Positions 36,927 through 48,597 are shown, numbered from the stretch's first letter. The stretch is 64,000 nucleotides of DNA from Calycina herbarum (GCA_001414485.1 LLEY01000167.1:62001-126000); one strand, 5' to 3'. Notes: a model not told the origin generated them from the sequence alone. Translations and numbers: made by a program.

Positions 36927-37550
36927 ATGGCCCCATCAACCCGCAGCAGCCAAAAGGTAATTCAGCATTCCCTCATCCTTCCCAATGTGCGATTAACGCG
37001 AACACCTGCTAACTAGCCGCTCGCAGGCTGGCAGCACCGCTGCATCCACCTCAAAGCGCCGTACCTCAAAGCCTCGTACCTCAAAGCCTCGTACCTCAAA
37101 GCCTCGTACCTCAAAGCCTCGTACCTCAAAGCCTCGTACCTCGAAGCGTCGTACCTCGAAGCGTTGCGCCTTGAATTCCCAGAAGACCCCATCCATCAGC
37201 ATTGGCTTGACCAAGCGTATCCAGCTCGAGAGAGATTTCTATGACGGTTATCCTCATGACACGATCGACAAAGCTGAGCGCAAGGAGGCCATCGACAATA
37301 TCGCCAACGAACTCAACATTACTCCATTCCAGGTTCAAGTACGCACCGTCCTTGATTGTGCTTTACATTTCATGTCATACTAATAAGGATTCAAGAAGAA
37401 CATGGGAGAACTAAGCAGACGTCTCGGAAAAGTCAATCTCGACGAGCCGGTTCATGAGTTGTTTGGCAGATACGATTCAGCTCCGTACGATTATGTAAGA
37501 CTTCCTACTGCTATCCAGTATTCTCTATCATGCTAACTGATGACCAGTGA
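36927..37550 (+). CDS. Small basic protein: SKPRT tandem repeats plus homeodomain-like core
   Basis: The proposed exons are 36927-36956, 37027-37338, 37396-37494 and 37548-37550, with phase kept throughout, giving 147 residues. The last exon is just the stop codon after a CTAAC-containing intron. After MAPSTRSSQK come eight 15-bp units (37051-37170) encoding SKRRT, five identical SKPRT, SKRRT and SKRCA, a strongly basic arm. A helical region follows: IQLERDFYDGYP, then DNIANELNITPFQVQ. This resembles helices 1 to 3 of a homeodomain, in which Leu and Phe of helix 1 and the ITPFQVQ turn are typical, but the usual WFxN is not seen across the third exon junction. A DNA-binding chromatin protein is possible. 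The product is not a known family to me. The exon 3 acceptor (TTCAAG at 37395) is the weakest join. Confidence 0.55.
37051..37170 (+). repeat. Coding minisatellite, eight 15-bp units
   Basis: The unit TCAAAGCCTCGTACC is repeated. Units 2-6 are identical; units 1, 7 and 8 differ at a few bases. The repeat keeps frame, so copy-number change would alter length but not frame. Confidence 0.95.
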
Positions 37551-38188
37551 CTTCGGTGCCTTTCGGTGGCTTCCTACTCTGCGTATTTTCCGAATTTCTT
37601 CTCTGGTCTGTCTTTGCCTGCTCTTCTCTTCGGTGCCTTCGTCCTTGGTCCTGAGATCGCCTCGGGCGTCTTTTCGACTACATAATTGGCATTGTTTTGG
37701 GGGGGTTTTGACATGACTTGATGACTTGATGTAAGACTTCTTACTGCTACCCATCATTATCTATCAACTAATTGGTATTCAGACTCGTTTCTCGCTGCTT
37801 GGAACTCATATGAAATGGTGGTTACATTGGCTGGCGTTATTTGTGATGACTTCAAGTCATCTTGGGCGTTCTACTTGATACCACAGCACTGCATAATTGT
37901 CTTCGGTGGTCCTTTCTTTTTCTGAATTCTAGTTAGTTTGGTGGGCATGATTTTCGTTGGGAAGCTGTCTCCGTCTGGTTCTTGGAGATGGACAGTTTTT
38001 GCCGCTGCTAGATGAATGAAAAATATTTTCGACACCACTAAAACTCCATGGCTTTACTCTTGCTTGAATTGTATGTTACATCATTCGGCGCCGACATTAT
38101 TTACAGAGGCATTAGTATTTACTTTCCCATGCATGATCACCCCCCTCACCGTGAACCAAAACTCAACGCCCCATTGAACTCCAAATAT
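37551..38188. other. Spacer
   Basis: This is the 3' flank of two convergent genes. It contains repeated TTCGGTG and GATGACTT words and no supported open frame. Confidence 0.4.
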
Positions 38189-39085
38189 TTACAGCAAAGC
38201 AACAACACCAAGCACCACCCCCAAAACGCCCCCAGTAACACCCATCCTCCTCCCCTTAGCTGAATTCCCGGCAGGACTAGGAGCAGCCGTCGCCGAAGTC
38301 GACGCACCACTCCCCGAAACCGTATTCTCACCAGCAACAGCAGTCTTCTCAGTAGTAATAACAGTACTCCCCTCCGTACCCGTTCCCTGCGCAAACCCAC
38401 CCGAAGCCGGCGTCCTAGCAGAATCCAAAGACGTCTCATCCTCCGAACCATGATAAACAGTCACTCTCCCCGTCGCACTCCCGGTGATCTGCCCGGGGAT
38501 AGCAGCAACACTTGACTTCCAATAATTCGAAACCTCCGTCTTGCTAGGAAAACTATCGCTCCCTAACGTCTTCGGCTTCGCATTGATAATGCTACTCGTC
38601 CTCTCCTCATAGCTCTGATCGTTATTCTCAGCCTCACCAAGAAGATCATTAAACGACATACTCGGCGGACTCGCAGAACATTCCGCCGAACTAATACTCC
38701 TCGAGAAAGCAGCGAGTTCCGTAGGCGTCTGCTGAGTATATCCATGCGCAGAGTAACAAGCTTCACAACCTCCCAGATTCGCGAAGTACGTCCCTTTACA
38801 AAGACATTGCTGTTCCGCAAGATAGTCTATCGGTTCCGAACCATTGGCTGCACATGCTGATTGGAGATATTGAGTTTTCTCGCATGGAAAAGGCGAAGAT
38901 GCGAATTGGGAAAAATAATTTTGGTCCCAGTCGCCGCTAGCGTACATGCCGGTGAAATTGAAGTTTGGTAAACACACTGCTTGGAGGTATAAATCGACGG
39001 GATCATTGAAGATGCGTTTTCTGAGAATCGCGGAGGCGAAAGGGATGAGAATCCCGAGGGAGAAAATGATATTGGAGGCGCGCAT
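38189..39085 (-). CDS. Secreted, probably GPI-anchored Cys-rich surface protein
   Basis: This is a single-exon gene of 298 residues. I chose the ATG at 39085 because it starts directly at a signal peptide (MRASNIIFSLGILIPFASAI). The ectodomain begins with a Cys-rich part of about 110 residues with Cys at VCLPNF, FPCEKT, SACAANG, QQCLCKG and GCEACYS, followed by a Ser/Thr-rich region. The C-terminus ends in a short hydrophobic stretch (GVLGVVLGVVALL) after a small-residue site, as in GPI-anchored proteins. It has no known catalytic motif. It likely sits on the cell wall or plasma membrane; its role is unknown. Downstream (left) lies the SKPRT gene in convergent orientation. Confidence 0.75.
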   Translation of the reverse strand: MRASNIIFSLGILIPFASAILRKRIFNDPVDLYLQAVCLPNFNFTGMYASGDWDQNYFSQFASSPFPCEKTQYLQSACAANGSEPIDYLAEQQCLCKGTYFANLGGCEACYSAHGYTQQTPTELAAFSRSISSAECSASPPSMSFNDLLGEAENNDQSYEERTSSIINAKPKTLGSDSFPSKTEVSNYWKSSVAAIPGQITGSATGRVTVYHGSEDETSLDSARTPASGGFAQGTGTEGSTVITTEKTAVAGENTVSGSGASTSATAAPSPAGNSAKGRRMGVTGGVLGVVLGVVALL

Positions 39086-39734
39086 GATGAAGACGGACAA
39101 TTGCAAGATGGTTTATCAAAACAGCAAAAGAATCTTGAGAATACGGTCTACTTGATTACATACGGAATACGTGAGGTCCTTATACTTCGTTGGGCTTGTG
39201 AAAAAGGGGGGTTGCGGCACAGATTAAAATGGAGTCAACCATTCAGGACCCCTGTAAGAGCATTTTCGCAGCTGCCTAGAGAAGAGATGAACAAATGCGG
39301 TACCACTGAAGAAATCAAGAGCGTTTAATTGAAATTGAAGGAGAAGGAAGAACTGCTAGAGAGAGTAGGGTGGAATAATTATACATCCCGGAGGTGATCG
39401 AATATTACGAGTTACTGGATGGCAATAGTCGCAGAGTTCGGGAGTGACTTACATGTACGACGGGACGAATTGAGAGCCATTATGAACTGCCCCTGGGACT
39501 TCGTATTATTAACCTTGATATTTTGGGACAACTGGAAATGATTACTTGCAACTACAAGAGCTGCGGGGAGAGCGAATGTGTTTACTATCCATCGCGGGGC
39601 CTTGAAGGGAAGAAGAAAGCACGAAAAGACAAGACGATTCGAAAAGCATCGACATGCATGAAAATGCTCGAATGAAATAGTTTTCGTACAGTAAAAACAA
39701 ACTTAAAGGTTCAAAAAGTTTATTTTAATGCTCC
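39086..39734. other. Spacer between two leftward genes
   Basis: This is the promoter of the surface-protein gene and the 3' flank of COX18. No additional gene is seen. Confidence 0.45.
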
Positions 39735-40712
39735 TCATTTTAACCGATTTTTCATGGAGCTTCCAATACCCTCGAATTTTTTGGGTTTGCAAGCAGAAAT
39801 GATCTTGAGTACCATTACTCTGGCAAGCACACTTGATTGCACAAATGCGAACGTAACGGATGATATCCAGTAAATCAATATGCCACTTGGGAGTGGTGAT
39901 AAAGCTGGTCCGGCAACGCATGCCATGGCGATCAATGCTCTCTGCAACCTCTTCTGCCAGACAGAAGGTTCCCTAGCAGCTTTCTTTCCAAAATCCCAAA
40001 TATTTATGAGTAAAGCCCCGGACAATATGTAAGATAGTCTTCCCTCGGGATCTGCCACCGTAAGGTCTTTGAACCACAACATGCCTTCATTTGCTAAAGA
40101 TGGCTCAAACCATGCCGTCAAGGAACTCGTTGGCGATATGAATGGGACCGAGTAGGCGCTGCTGAAGCCTGAAGCTAAGTGACCCAGTAAGCCAACGTCT
40201 GCGCCGGACATCATACGAAGAGTCTCAATCGCAGTCAAAAGAATTGGCAGATGGAGAAAGGGCAAGAAATTCTTCCAATTCGAGACACCCCCTCGCTGCA
40301 AAATCTCCTTCCTCTTCTTTCGCAGCTTTTTCAAGACAGCTGTTTGTGCTGCGACTGGGCCTAGATGTCCCGACTGCTGCATTGCCTCCTTTGACAATGT
40401 GTTTGTCCATGCGTTGATTACTGGTAATAGCGCCGCCTGTTTTTGCTGTACTCTACGAGTATATATCGAGATGGGGAGGGTGAAAAAAGTTCGAATGACG
40501 AGGGCCGTCAAGGGAATGGTATACGCCCATTGGAGACCAGTCAATGAGTGGACTCCTTCGAATAGGCTATACGTAGGCGCAATTATCGTCTCGAGAAACC
40601 TCGGTCGGGGGGAGGCATGGAATGCGCGGTAGCTCGGAGGTAGCTGGAGGAAGGCATTCGATAGTTTGGACTTGGGTCGAAGAGATGCCCTCGAGAGGGC
40701 CGAAATCGACAT
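39735..40712 (-). CDS. cox18: COX18-type mitochondrial inner-membrane insertase (OXA1/YidC family)
   Basis: This is a single-exon gene of 325 residues. The N-terminus is Arg/Ser-rich without acids (MSISALSRASLRPKSK) with an RAFHASPRPRFLE segment, a mitochondrial targeting signal. The OXA1/YidC core follows: GLQWAYTIPLTALVIRTFFTLP, a first membrane helix, then a charged loop with KKLRKKRKEILQRGG, helices around NFLPFLHLPILLTAIETLRMM, and later GPALSPLPSGILIYWISS. COX18 inserts the C-terminal tail of Cox2 into the inner membrane. The length fits Cox18 better than the longer Oxa1, and the short C-tail without a ribosome-binding coiled coil supports that choice. It shares a 294-bp divergent promoter with ALG11. 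Confidence 0.85.
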   Translation of the reverse strand: MSISALSRASLRPKSKLSNAFLQLPPSYRAFHASPRPRFLETIIAPTYSLFEGVHSLTGLQWAYTIPLTALVIRTFFTLPISIYTRRVQQKQAALLPVINAWTNTLSKEAMQQSGHLGPVAAQTAVLKKLRKKRKEILQRGGVSNWKNFLPFLHLPILLTAIETLRMMSGADVGLLGHLASGFSSAYSVPFISPTSSLTAWFEPSLANEGMLWFKDLTVADPEGRLSYILSGALLINIWDFGKKAAREPSVWQKRLQRALIAMACVAGPALSPLPSGILIYWISSVTFAFVQSSVLARVMVLKIISACKPKKFEGIGSSMKNRLK

Positions 40713-41006
40713 CGTGGACGTTTAGCAATGTGATTGAAGGGAGATGGGTTTGGTGCTGGAAAGTTACTACTGGTTCATCTGCAAGATGACCCAGTCGGTA
40801 ATCGCATGATCTTCATGGATGGCCGAAGGTAGGGTCAGACGTGTTGATTCCAAAACAAAACCTACAGAGCAGAGCCTCGGAAGCTTGTCGGCGCGTCTCA
40901 CCGCAGGAGCTCGAGCTCTCAAATGACATCAAGGGACACAGTCGCGCCTTCCGACAATCTTGTACGAATTAAACCCTCCACCCACTTCATTTTTTTATTT
41001 GGGAAG
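40713..41006. promoter_or_regulatory. Shared divergent promoter of COX18 and ALG11
   Basis: The two start codons face outwards across this stretch. If ALG11 starts at the upstream in-frame ATG at 40923, the shared stretch shrinks to 210 bp. No clear TATA box or named site is evident. Confidence 0.4.
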
Positions 41007-42860
41007 ATGGCCGACTCTTGTTCGCCGTCCGGTTGCAATCAAAATGTGAGGTTCGGGTTGAACCCAAAATCCATTGCGACGATGCTGTCCATACTCGCCT
41101 TACTTTACCTTCTTGGTCCAGCCCTTGTAGGCCGGGCACTAAGCTATTATTTAAAGCAAAAGACCGCTGGACGGAGAGCTCAGATACTGGAGTTGATGGA
41201 GAGTGAGGAAAAAGAATATGCGACCAAGGGTAAGGGGAAACGAGACAGCGACGAGTGGCATCATGTCGAAACCGACCCCTCCGGCGCAACCAAAGGCGCG
41301 GAACCAGCAGATAGAGATTGGGACGGAATCGTTGGTTTCTTCCACCCTTTCTGGTGTGTATTGGGACTACTGCCGTTTGGAAACTGCATTCTCCAATTCC
41401 TTGCTAACTTCTATTCAGTAATGCTGGTGGTGGGGGTGAGCGAGTCCTTTGGGCGGCCATAAGAGCTACCCAACAGCGGTGGCCAAAGGCCAAGTGCATT
41501 GTATATACTGGGGATCATGAAGTGGCCAAGGAAGAAATCATAGACAGAGTCAAGGTATGCCATCATTTGTTTGCATGGTCGCCATCTGCCTCGTGTCTCT
41601 AACATAATTGCAGACTAGCTTCGACATCCATCTCTATTCCCCCACCATCACCTTCCTCTACCTCACAACCCGCGATTGGGTACTCCCCTCATCATGGCCC
41701 GTCGCTACACTTGGAGGTCAATCTTTGGGCTCCTTAGTATTGGCATGGGATGCCTTCTCGCTCCTCCCACCCGACATCTTCGTGGATACAATGGGTTATG
41801 CATTCGCGCTGTGGTTTTGCAAATTCCTGTTCAAAGACGTACCAACGGGAGCATATGTTCACTACCCCATCATCTCATCGGACATGTTAGGGTCTCTGGA
41901 CGCCGATTCTCCCACTGGTAACTTTGGAGTCAATGCTGGGAAGGGCGCTGGTTGGTGGGGCAAAGGAAAGAAACTATACTGGAGAGGATTCGCATGGACA
42001 TACTCTTTGGTTGGTGCCTCGATCAACGTGGTTATGACAAACTCAACATGGACGCAAGCGCATATTACCACTCTATGGGGTCCGAGGCGGAATTCGCTCA
42101 GGAAGCCTGCTGCGACGAAATTACTGCCGCCTGTCAATGTTGCCTCGATAGAGAAGAACATCCAAATTTCACCCGAGAGTGAGAAGGAGCGCCAAAAGGT
42201 TCTCCTATATGTTGGTCAATTCCGACCGGAAAAGAACCACAAACTCATATTAGCTGCCTTTGCCGAATTTATGGCTACGAAGACACCAGCAACCAAGGGC
42301 GCTAAACTTGTCCTTGTTGGCAGTGTCCGAGACGATGCGGACTCGAAACGAGTGTACGAGCTACGCCTTCTAGCAAATGAACTTCAAATTAAGGAAAGTG
42401 TGGAATTCCACCTAGATGTTCCCTTCAAAGGGCCAGGTGGGCTCGAGGATTGGCTGCGCATTTCTAGTATTGGTGTGAACGGAATGTGGAATGAGCATTT
42501 TGGTATTGGGGTTGTGGAATATCAAGCTGCTGGCCTCATATGCGTTGTACACAACAGCGGGGGTCCAAAACTTGACATTGTCACTGAGATTGATGGGAAG
42601 CCAACTGGTAAATTACTCCGCCTTGCATCTGGATATCTTCCCAAATGGCAATACTAAACATGACACTAGGCTTCCACGCAACAACATCTACCGAATTCGC
42701 AAATGGATTTGAACAAGCCCTCGCCCTGCCAGATAAGTTGGCCATGAGAAAGAGGGCGCGACAGTCTGCAAAGAGATTCACGGAGGAAGAGTTTGTTAAG
42801 GGGTGGATCCCGAATATGGAGCAGTTAGTTGCTCTACGTTTAGAGAAACATGGTCGTTGA
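41007..42860 (+). CDS. alg11: GDP-mannose:Man3GlcNAc2-PP-dolichol alpha-1,2-mannosyltransferase
   Basis: Four exons (41007-41353, 41419-41554, 41614-42607, 42670-42860) give 555 residues; an in-frame ATG at 40923 would add 28. A membrane anchor lies at residues about 24-45 (SILALLYLLGPALVG). The first splice rebuilds FFHPFCNAGGGGERVLW, the hallmark of Alg11, a GT4 glycosyltransferase with GT-B fold. VHYPIIS and NSTWTQAHI belong to the acceptor side. LLYVGQFRPEKNH opens the nucleotide-sugar domain, and NEHFGIGVVEYQAAG is the E-x7-E-type donor site. Alg11 adds the fourth and fifth mannoses to the lipid-linked oligosaccharide on the cytosolic face of the ER for N-glycosylation, and is usually essential. 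Confidence 0.94.
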
Positions 42861-43947
42861 ATAGCTTAGTTGTAGATAGATGATACTACTATTCATGGCT
42901 GAGATGTGAAAAATGACATGTTCTGAAGAAGTGAGGAAAGTGACGGATATATCTGGCTCTGATCGTAAGCCTTTTGAAGCTCTGATTTATTGACAGATGT
43001 TGATTTAACTTTGTTCGATATATTACAGTGTAGGCAGGAATTTACTCTACAACAAGTTCTTCAAGAGTAATTTCTCTAAAAGAGGAATGGGGTAGATTGC
43101 ACGTGCGTAGCCGTGTACGTAGTATATGGCGGAGGTTCTTTAGTGGCTTACTTGTAACTCACCTACAAAAATGCAGCTTACTCAACAAGGAACAGCTTAC
43201 TCGATAAGGGTTAGACAATAAGAGGGTGCGGGTATTAATTCTTCTTCCTTGATTAATCAACTTTTTAGAGGAGATCCAACCTCCTCGAATTTATTGAGGA
43301 CTGGGACAATGAGTTTGTATTATTCTAAGACAACTTTGATCTCAATATCATGTTGAAAAAGGGGGGATTTTGTGATTTTCTTCCTTGTTGCGCCGGCTCT
43401 TTTTTTCAGTCGAGGGGATACAATTTCTCGGTCCGACCTCCGAGACTCGGCCCGACGTACACTGAGTACCTAACTCTGAGTTACTTGGAGAAGTTTCTCA
43501 AGGGTACGAGTAACGGCTTTTTCGCGAGTAAATAAATTTCCGCAATTTTCCTCCGTACCTGTTGCTATAATCTATTCTATTCTTTGTTCACACTTGATCA
43601 AATTTAATTTCTCTTTCCAAGGCCTTTCTTTGATATCTTATCGCACTAATTAGTCATAATCCCTGGACATAAAAGCATCACGAGTCATGGCCATGCTCAC
43701 TGTTTTCTCGTCACCTCCAGGGCGTGGGCCATTCTCGTCACCGGTAGGTTGGCGGTGAATCACTGGGTATGCATTGCGACTGAAGTTGTGAGGATTGCGT
43801 CTTCGAGGAACTTCTCATCTTTAGAACGACTCACTCACTTTTCTGAGGTGGTGGAAGCTAGCTGTCTATTGAGTTGAAGTCACGATTTGTTGATTGGCGG
43901 CCACACTCATTTTCTTTTGCTGATAGATAAGCTTGAGGGTTTTCAAT
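42861..43947. other. Spacer and promoter of the gamma-glutamyltranspeptidase gene
   Basis: This contains a short stretch with CTTACTCG/CTTACTCA words (43145-43206) like the minisatellite at 25.4 kb. No gene is seen. Confidence 0.4.
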
Positions 43948-46021
43948 ATGGGTATGTACTCCCTTTGGATAAGATGACAGTGAGTTCTGACAAGAAATAG
44001 ATTCAACATGGCCCTCAAGGCGAAACGCCTTTCTTTTCACCGCGTTTATAGCGTTGAGTACTTTCTTGGGAGGTGCAAACGCGACGGCTTCAACGGATAG
44101 TCGCGGTGCGGTTTCGAGTGAGAGTCATTTGTGTAGTGAGATTGGCATTTCAATACTGAAAAGAGGGGTGAGTTTTTCTTCAAACTAGTGATATAGGGGG
44201 TTTTTACTGATGTGATGGGGAATAGGGAAATGCAGCTGATGCTATGGTTGCTACGACGCTTTGTGTGGGCGTTGTTGGGGTGCAACATAGTGGGATTGGT
44301 GGGGGTGGCTTTATGCTTGTTAGAGGAGAGGATGGGGTTTATGAATCTATTGGTATGGATTTCTCTTTTCCGAAAAACTTTTGGTGATGGATGGTAAATT
44401 GATTGCGTGATTAGATTTCCGGGAAACAGCTCCAGCTGCGGCTTTTGAGGATATGTACCGCGGGAATGCGATTGGGAGTATTCTTACCGGACTTGCGAGT
44501 GGTGTTCCGGGTGATGTGAGGGGATTGGAATGTTTACATCTTAAATATGGGGTAAATTTCCTCTATTGAAAACGATGTTCTTTGCTAAATATTGGGTAGA
44601 AATTGCCTTGGAGAGCTGTGTGTAATCCTGCTGTGCATGTTGCGAGATATGGGTTCCCAGGCAAGTATTCGATGGGGGTGGATGAGTGAAGATTCCAGAG
44701 CTGATTGAGAATAGTTACGGAAGATTTAGTAAGGTATATGGATGCTGCATCACAGCACGGGAATAGCTTTCTTACTGAGGATCCTCAATGGGCGATTGAT
44801 TTTGCTCCGAATGGTGGTTTATTGGCTCTCATTCAATCGGTCTTTTAATTAATACATATCTCACAGGAACACGACTTGGAGTCGGCGAAATTTTAACGAG
44901 AAAGCGATATGCCAATACTCTAGAAACTATTGCAAAACATGGATCTAAAGGGTTTTACGAAGGAGATGTTGGTACGTTAACAGTTCCCTTTTTTTGTAAC
45001 ACAGCTAACAAACTTAGCGAAATATAATGTTGCAGCACTTCAAGCTGCGAACGGAACAATGACTCTGGAAGATATGAAAAATTACCAAGTCTCAATCCGG
45101 GATCCGATCAGCATCACTTACCGTGGATACAAACTATATTCTTGCGGTGCTCCAAGTGGTGGCTCAGTAGCCCTAAGCATTCTCAAAATTATTGAGGGGT
45201 ACGACTTCGGTGATGAAGATGATTACCATCTGAACACTCATCGACTGGATGAAGCAATGCGGTTTTCCTATGCTGCCCGCGCTGAACTGGGAGACCCAGC
45301 ATTTTTCAGCTACATGGATGATTTCGAAGCCCAAATGCTCAAACCAAAGACCGCCTCTGACATCCGTAAACGTATCTCCGACTTCAAGACTCACAACCCA
45401 TCGTACTACGCCGCGAAAACCCACTATCTCCCAGAAAACCATGGGACTTCACATATTGTGACAACAGATGACACGGGTCTCTCCATCACTCTTACTTCAA
45501 CTGTAAACCTACTCTTCGGGTCTCAGCTCGTGGTCCCGGAAACTGGAGTGGTGATGAACAACGAAATGAACGACTTTTCAATCCCCGGCATCCCAAACGC
45601 ATTCGGCTTCGTTCCCTCGCCAATAAACTACATCAGACCCAACAAACGCCCTCTCTCCTCCGTCTCCCCAGTTATAGTCGAACTCCCAGACGGAACACCA
45701 TACCTCACCATTGGCGCAGCAGGCGGATCTCGCATCATTACCGCAACAGCACAATCCATCATGCACGTTCTAGATCGTAACTTCACTCTCCCTGAATCTT
45801 TAGGTGCTCCGAGGATTCATGACCAGCTTTTCCCAGCTACTAGTGTTTTTGAATGGGATTTTGATAATAAGACCGTGGATAGTATGAGAGAGAGGGGTCA
45901 TAATGTTACGTTCGTTGGACCGTATTTGGCTTCTGTGCAGGGAGTTAGGAGGTTGGAGAATGGGACGTTTGAGGCGGCTAGTGAGCCGAGACAGAGGGAT
46001 AGTGGGGGGTTGGCTTGTTAG
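43948..46021 (+). CDS. ggt: Gamma-glutamyltranspeptidase
   Basis: Eight exons (43948-43951, 44001-44167, 44226-44352, 44415-44551, 44600-44660, 44715-44813, 44867-44971, 45018-46021) give 567 residues. The first coding exon is just ATGG, completed by the next exon to MDSTWPSRRN, followed by a signal peptide or anchor (AFLFTAFIALSTFLGGANA). Intron 5 uses a GC donor (GCAAGT). GGNAADAMVAT and GIGGGGFML are typical of the large subunit. NHGTSHIVTTD holds the nucleophile Thr377, where autocleavage makes the N-terminus of the small subunit. GAAGGSRI is a further conserved block. The enzyme cleaves glutathione and gamma-glutamyl compounds, transferring or hydrolysing the glutamyl group. It is probably secreted or vacuolar. 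The length is normal for the family and all motifs are intact. Confidence 0.93.
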
Positions 46022-48597
46022 AATATATAGAAGGGAGATGGTATACATAGCGTGGGCGTTGGGTAGAACGTAAGAATTCGAAGTCAAGATTTTTCGAAGG
46101 GCGGCGGAACTTCTGCTGTTTGCCTTTTAAGTTTGGGTGGGAGGCTTTGGCTCCCAGGGTATAACCTTTGAGTCTGCATGTAAGTGGTCGCTCTTTCCTT
46201 GTGTCAAAATGGAGATGCACTAGTTTGGTCTCGATTTTGTTCTGGGGAAGGAGCGACAGACTACCTTGGTGAGCTTGGTCCCGTCGACCAAGCAAGCGGT
46301 CGCTCTTTGCAACCTGGTGTTGGCGTTGGTCCAATTAGTTTTCAATCCAAGGATGCAAACGCCCATACCTTATTTTATTCAATAAACTTTGGTCTGGACT
46401 CTCGTTTGTTGCTCATCTTGAAGAAAGAGCAACCAAGTCTGGTCCCTCTTTCTAGTCGGGATGTACGAAGAGCAATGACTCTTCTTTGCGCAATGCTTGC
46501 ATCTTTTGAAGTCTCCTCCTCCATCGCCTTTTTCTCGGGCGCATACGATGTTAGCCTTGGTCCTTGCCCGCGTCTTGTTGTGCTTACTCTTGGTGGAGAA
46601 TCCTTTTTATGCCACCTGTTTTTGGGGATGAGAACTTCAGAGTCGAAATGTAAGCTATTGCTCTTTTTCTTGCTGTTATTGAAGAGTCGTTGGTCTCAAT
46701 GTCCAATCTGAACTGTTGTGAGGAAGGAGCGAAAAACTTGAGTAAATGACCATACAGGCGGTCGCTCTTTCCCATGTTGAAATCGTCTCATTGTCACACA
46801 GTACAAGGAACCAACGAGCTTTGGCAAGATGGAGATGCAAACGATCGCTCTTTCCCTGTACTCGATTGGTTTGGTCCCGCTGTTCGACCTGAACCGGGAG
46901 GAAGGAGCGACAGACTTGGGCCGCTTGCGTAAGTCGCTCTTTCCCAGCAAACTGACCTTGGCCCCATTTTTTTTTGGTATCAGGGAAGGAGCGAGTGAGT
47001 GCTTGTTTTCAGAATTCGCAGCCTCGACTCTCGTTGAATTCGATTCGGAGAGAGCAGCAGCCAAATCTGGTAAGAGGTCGTGCCGTTGTTCAGCGTCCGC
47101 CTGAACAATATTTATTTAATAACCAGGAGAATTTTCGTTGAATAAGTTGTTTGAGAAGGGGTGAAGGATTTGAAAGAACGGTTTTTCTGCTTTGCACTTG
47201 CCATGGCGAGGTCAATAGACGATACACCAAAAATGGGTGTCAATTAGGCTTATTGGACTGACTTAAACTGGCATACTAATTTAATTCTACTCCATTTAGG
47301 CGCTACTTTCATTCGTTCTACGCGCTCCATGGACATTTACTACTACTTGTAGTTAGAAGTTGTAAGTTTTTTTTATACTAAATATCTTTCTAGCTACGAA
47401 AGGTGATTACTTCAAGTACTCATACTTGTAAATCATGTATTGTTGCAAAATGAGACCGTGGAGAGTATATCGAGCTACTTGAAGTTGATTGCGCTCGGAA
47501 GTCTCGGCGGAGAGCTTGATTGCGGCCCGACATCGGAGCCGATATACCCTCCGCTAAATAATTAATCCAAACAAGCTCATCTTAGGAGAGTTTCGACACA
47601 CCAAGGACGAAATCATTCGAGCATCAATTATACGAGGAAACTTAGGTGATCGGAGAGAGTTATCCTAAGTCTCCTCGTACTAGTGACTCAATTTCCCGAG
47701 AATAATGTAGGTTGGAGATGCGGTCGCATGGAGTAAGAGTTGTGAGTCTTGGATAAGGCCGCTCCAACGGACCTTCGTTTTGCCATTTTCTCTGTCATTT
47801 TAGCAATGCGGCGTCTGGTTTTTCACGTTTTGTTGTGCTTATTGTTGGCGGAATGGGGTCGTGACCTGGGAGCTGAATTATGATGCACATTTTGGTCTTG
47901 GGATCGCGGTTGTTGGCATGAGGCAATGGTGATCTGGTGGTCTGGAGGATCTGCTTATTGTTGGTCGTTCAACGAATGCAGAAGTATGTTGGTATTGGTG
48001 TCCCTTTTATCTTTCCAAATATTTGTAGAGGATTCGTTGGTGTTTTGGATTGATGGTTTCTCGGGATTTTGTGGCTTACTTCTTGTTGGTGGAGGGCTGA
48101 TAGAGAAGATCACTAAATGGTACTGCGAACCGAACTGTTGGTAATGTACCTGCATTGGTTTTTGCTAAGCGCTTTCGAGCAAATTATCGCAGATAACTTC
48201 TCCAGAGTGCAGGCATGTACGAGATGAACCATAAGGATCTTAGCAGCATAGCCTCACGTTGCGAGATAATTGCAGTGTTGGTAACAATCCCTCGGAATTG
48301 GCGAGAACCGTAACCAGGTTGAATAGTAACAGAGAATACATGGTTTCAAAGGCCCAGTAAATCCTTCATGAATGCACTCAATGTGTAGTTACAGTTGCCA
48401 TATCCTTCACGTCTTCCCTTATATATCCCACTAGGTTCTGTTATTGTTAATAGTCACTCAGTCTTTCGTTTCGCCATCTGGTATCATTCGTAAACCAAAA
48501 TAGTGTGCTACTTTTGGATTCGAATACCTCGCAATCCTCTTTCATGGGAGTTTCGTAGTAATTCCGATCCCTGAACCTTCCGTGCTCCCTTTCGACA
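46022..48597. other. Spacer with hairpin-forming repeat array
   Basis: 46180-47000 holds the inverted-motif array given separately. 47100-48597 is AT-leaning and includes the protease promoter. Open frames at 46184-46711 and 46696-47064 overlap on opposite strands and follow the repeats, so they are not called genes. Confidence 0.4.
46180..47000. repeat. Array of alternating inverted motifs forming hairpins
   Basis: GTCGCTCTTTCC-like words (near 46187, 46299, 46761, 46842, 46933) alternate with GGAAGGAGCGA words (near 46247, 46721, 46902, 46983), which are their near reverse complement. Facing pairs can fold. The pair at 46251-46257/46299-46305 encloses a second stem GCTTGGTC/GACCAAGC (46273-46280/46286-46293). 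Two R-to-F steps are both 60 bases, and GGAGATGCA and TTGGTCCCG also recur. Origin and function are unknown. Confidence 0.6.

Noticed and set aside
46184..46711. 175-codon open frame over the hairpin array
   Set aside because: Follows the repeat words and contains no conserved domain; an opposing frame also exists nearby.
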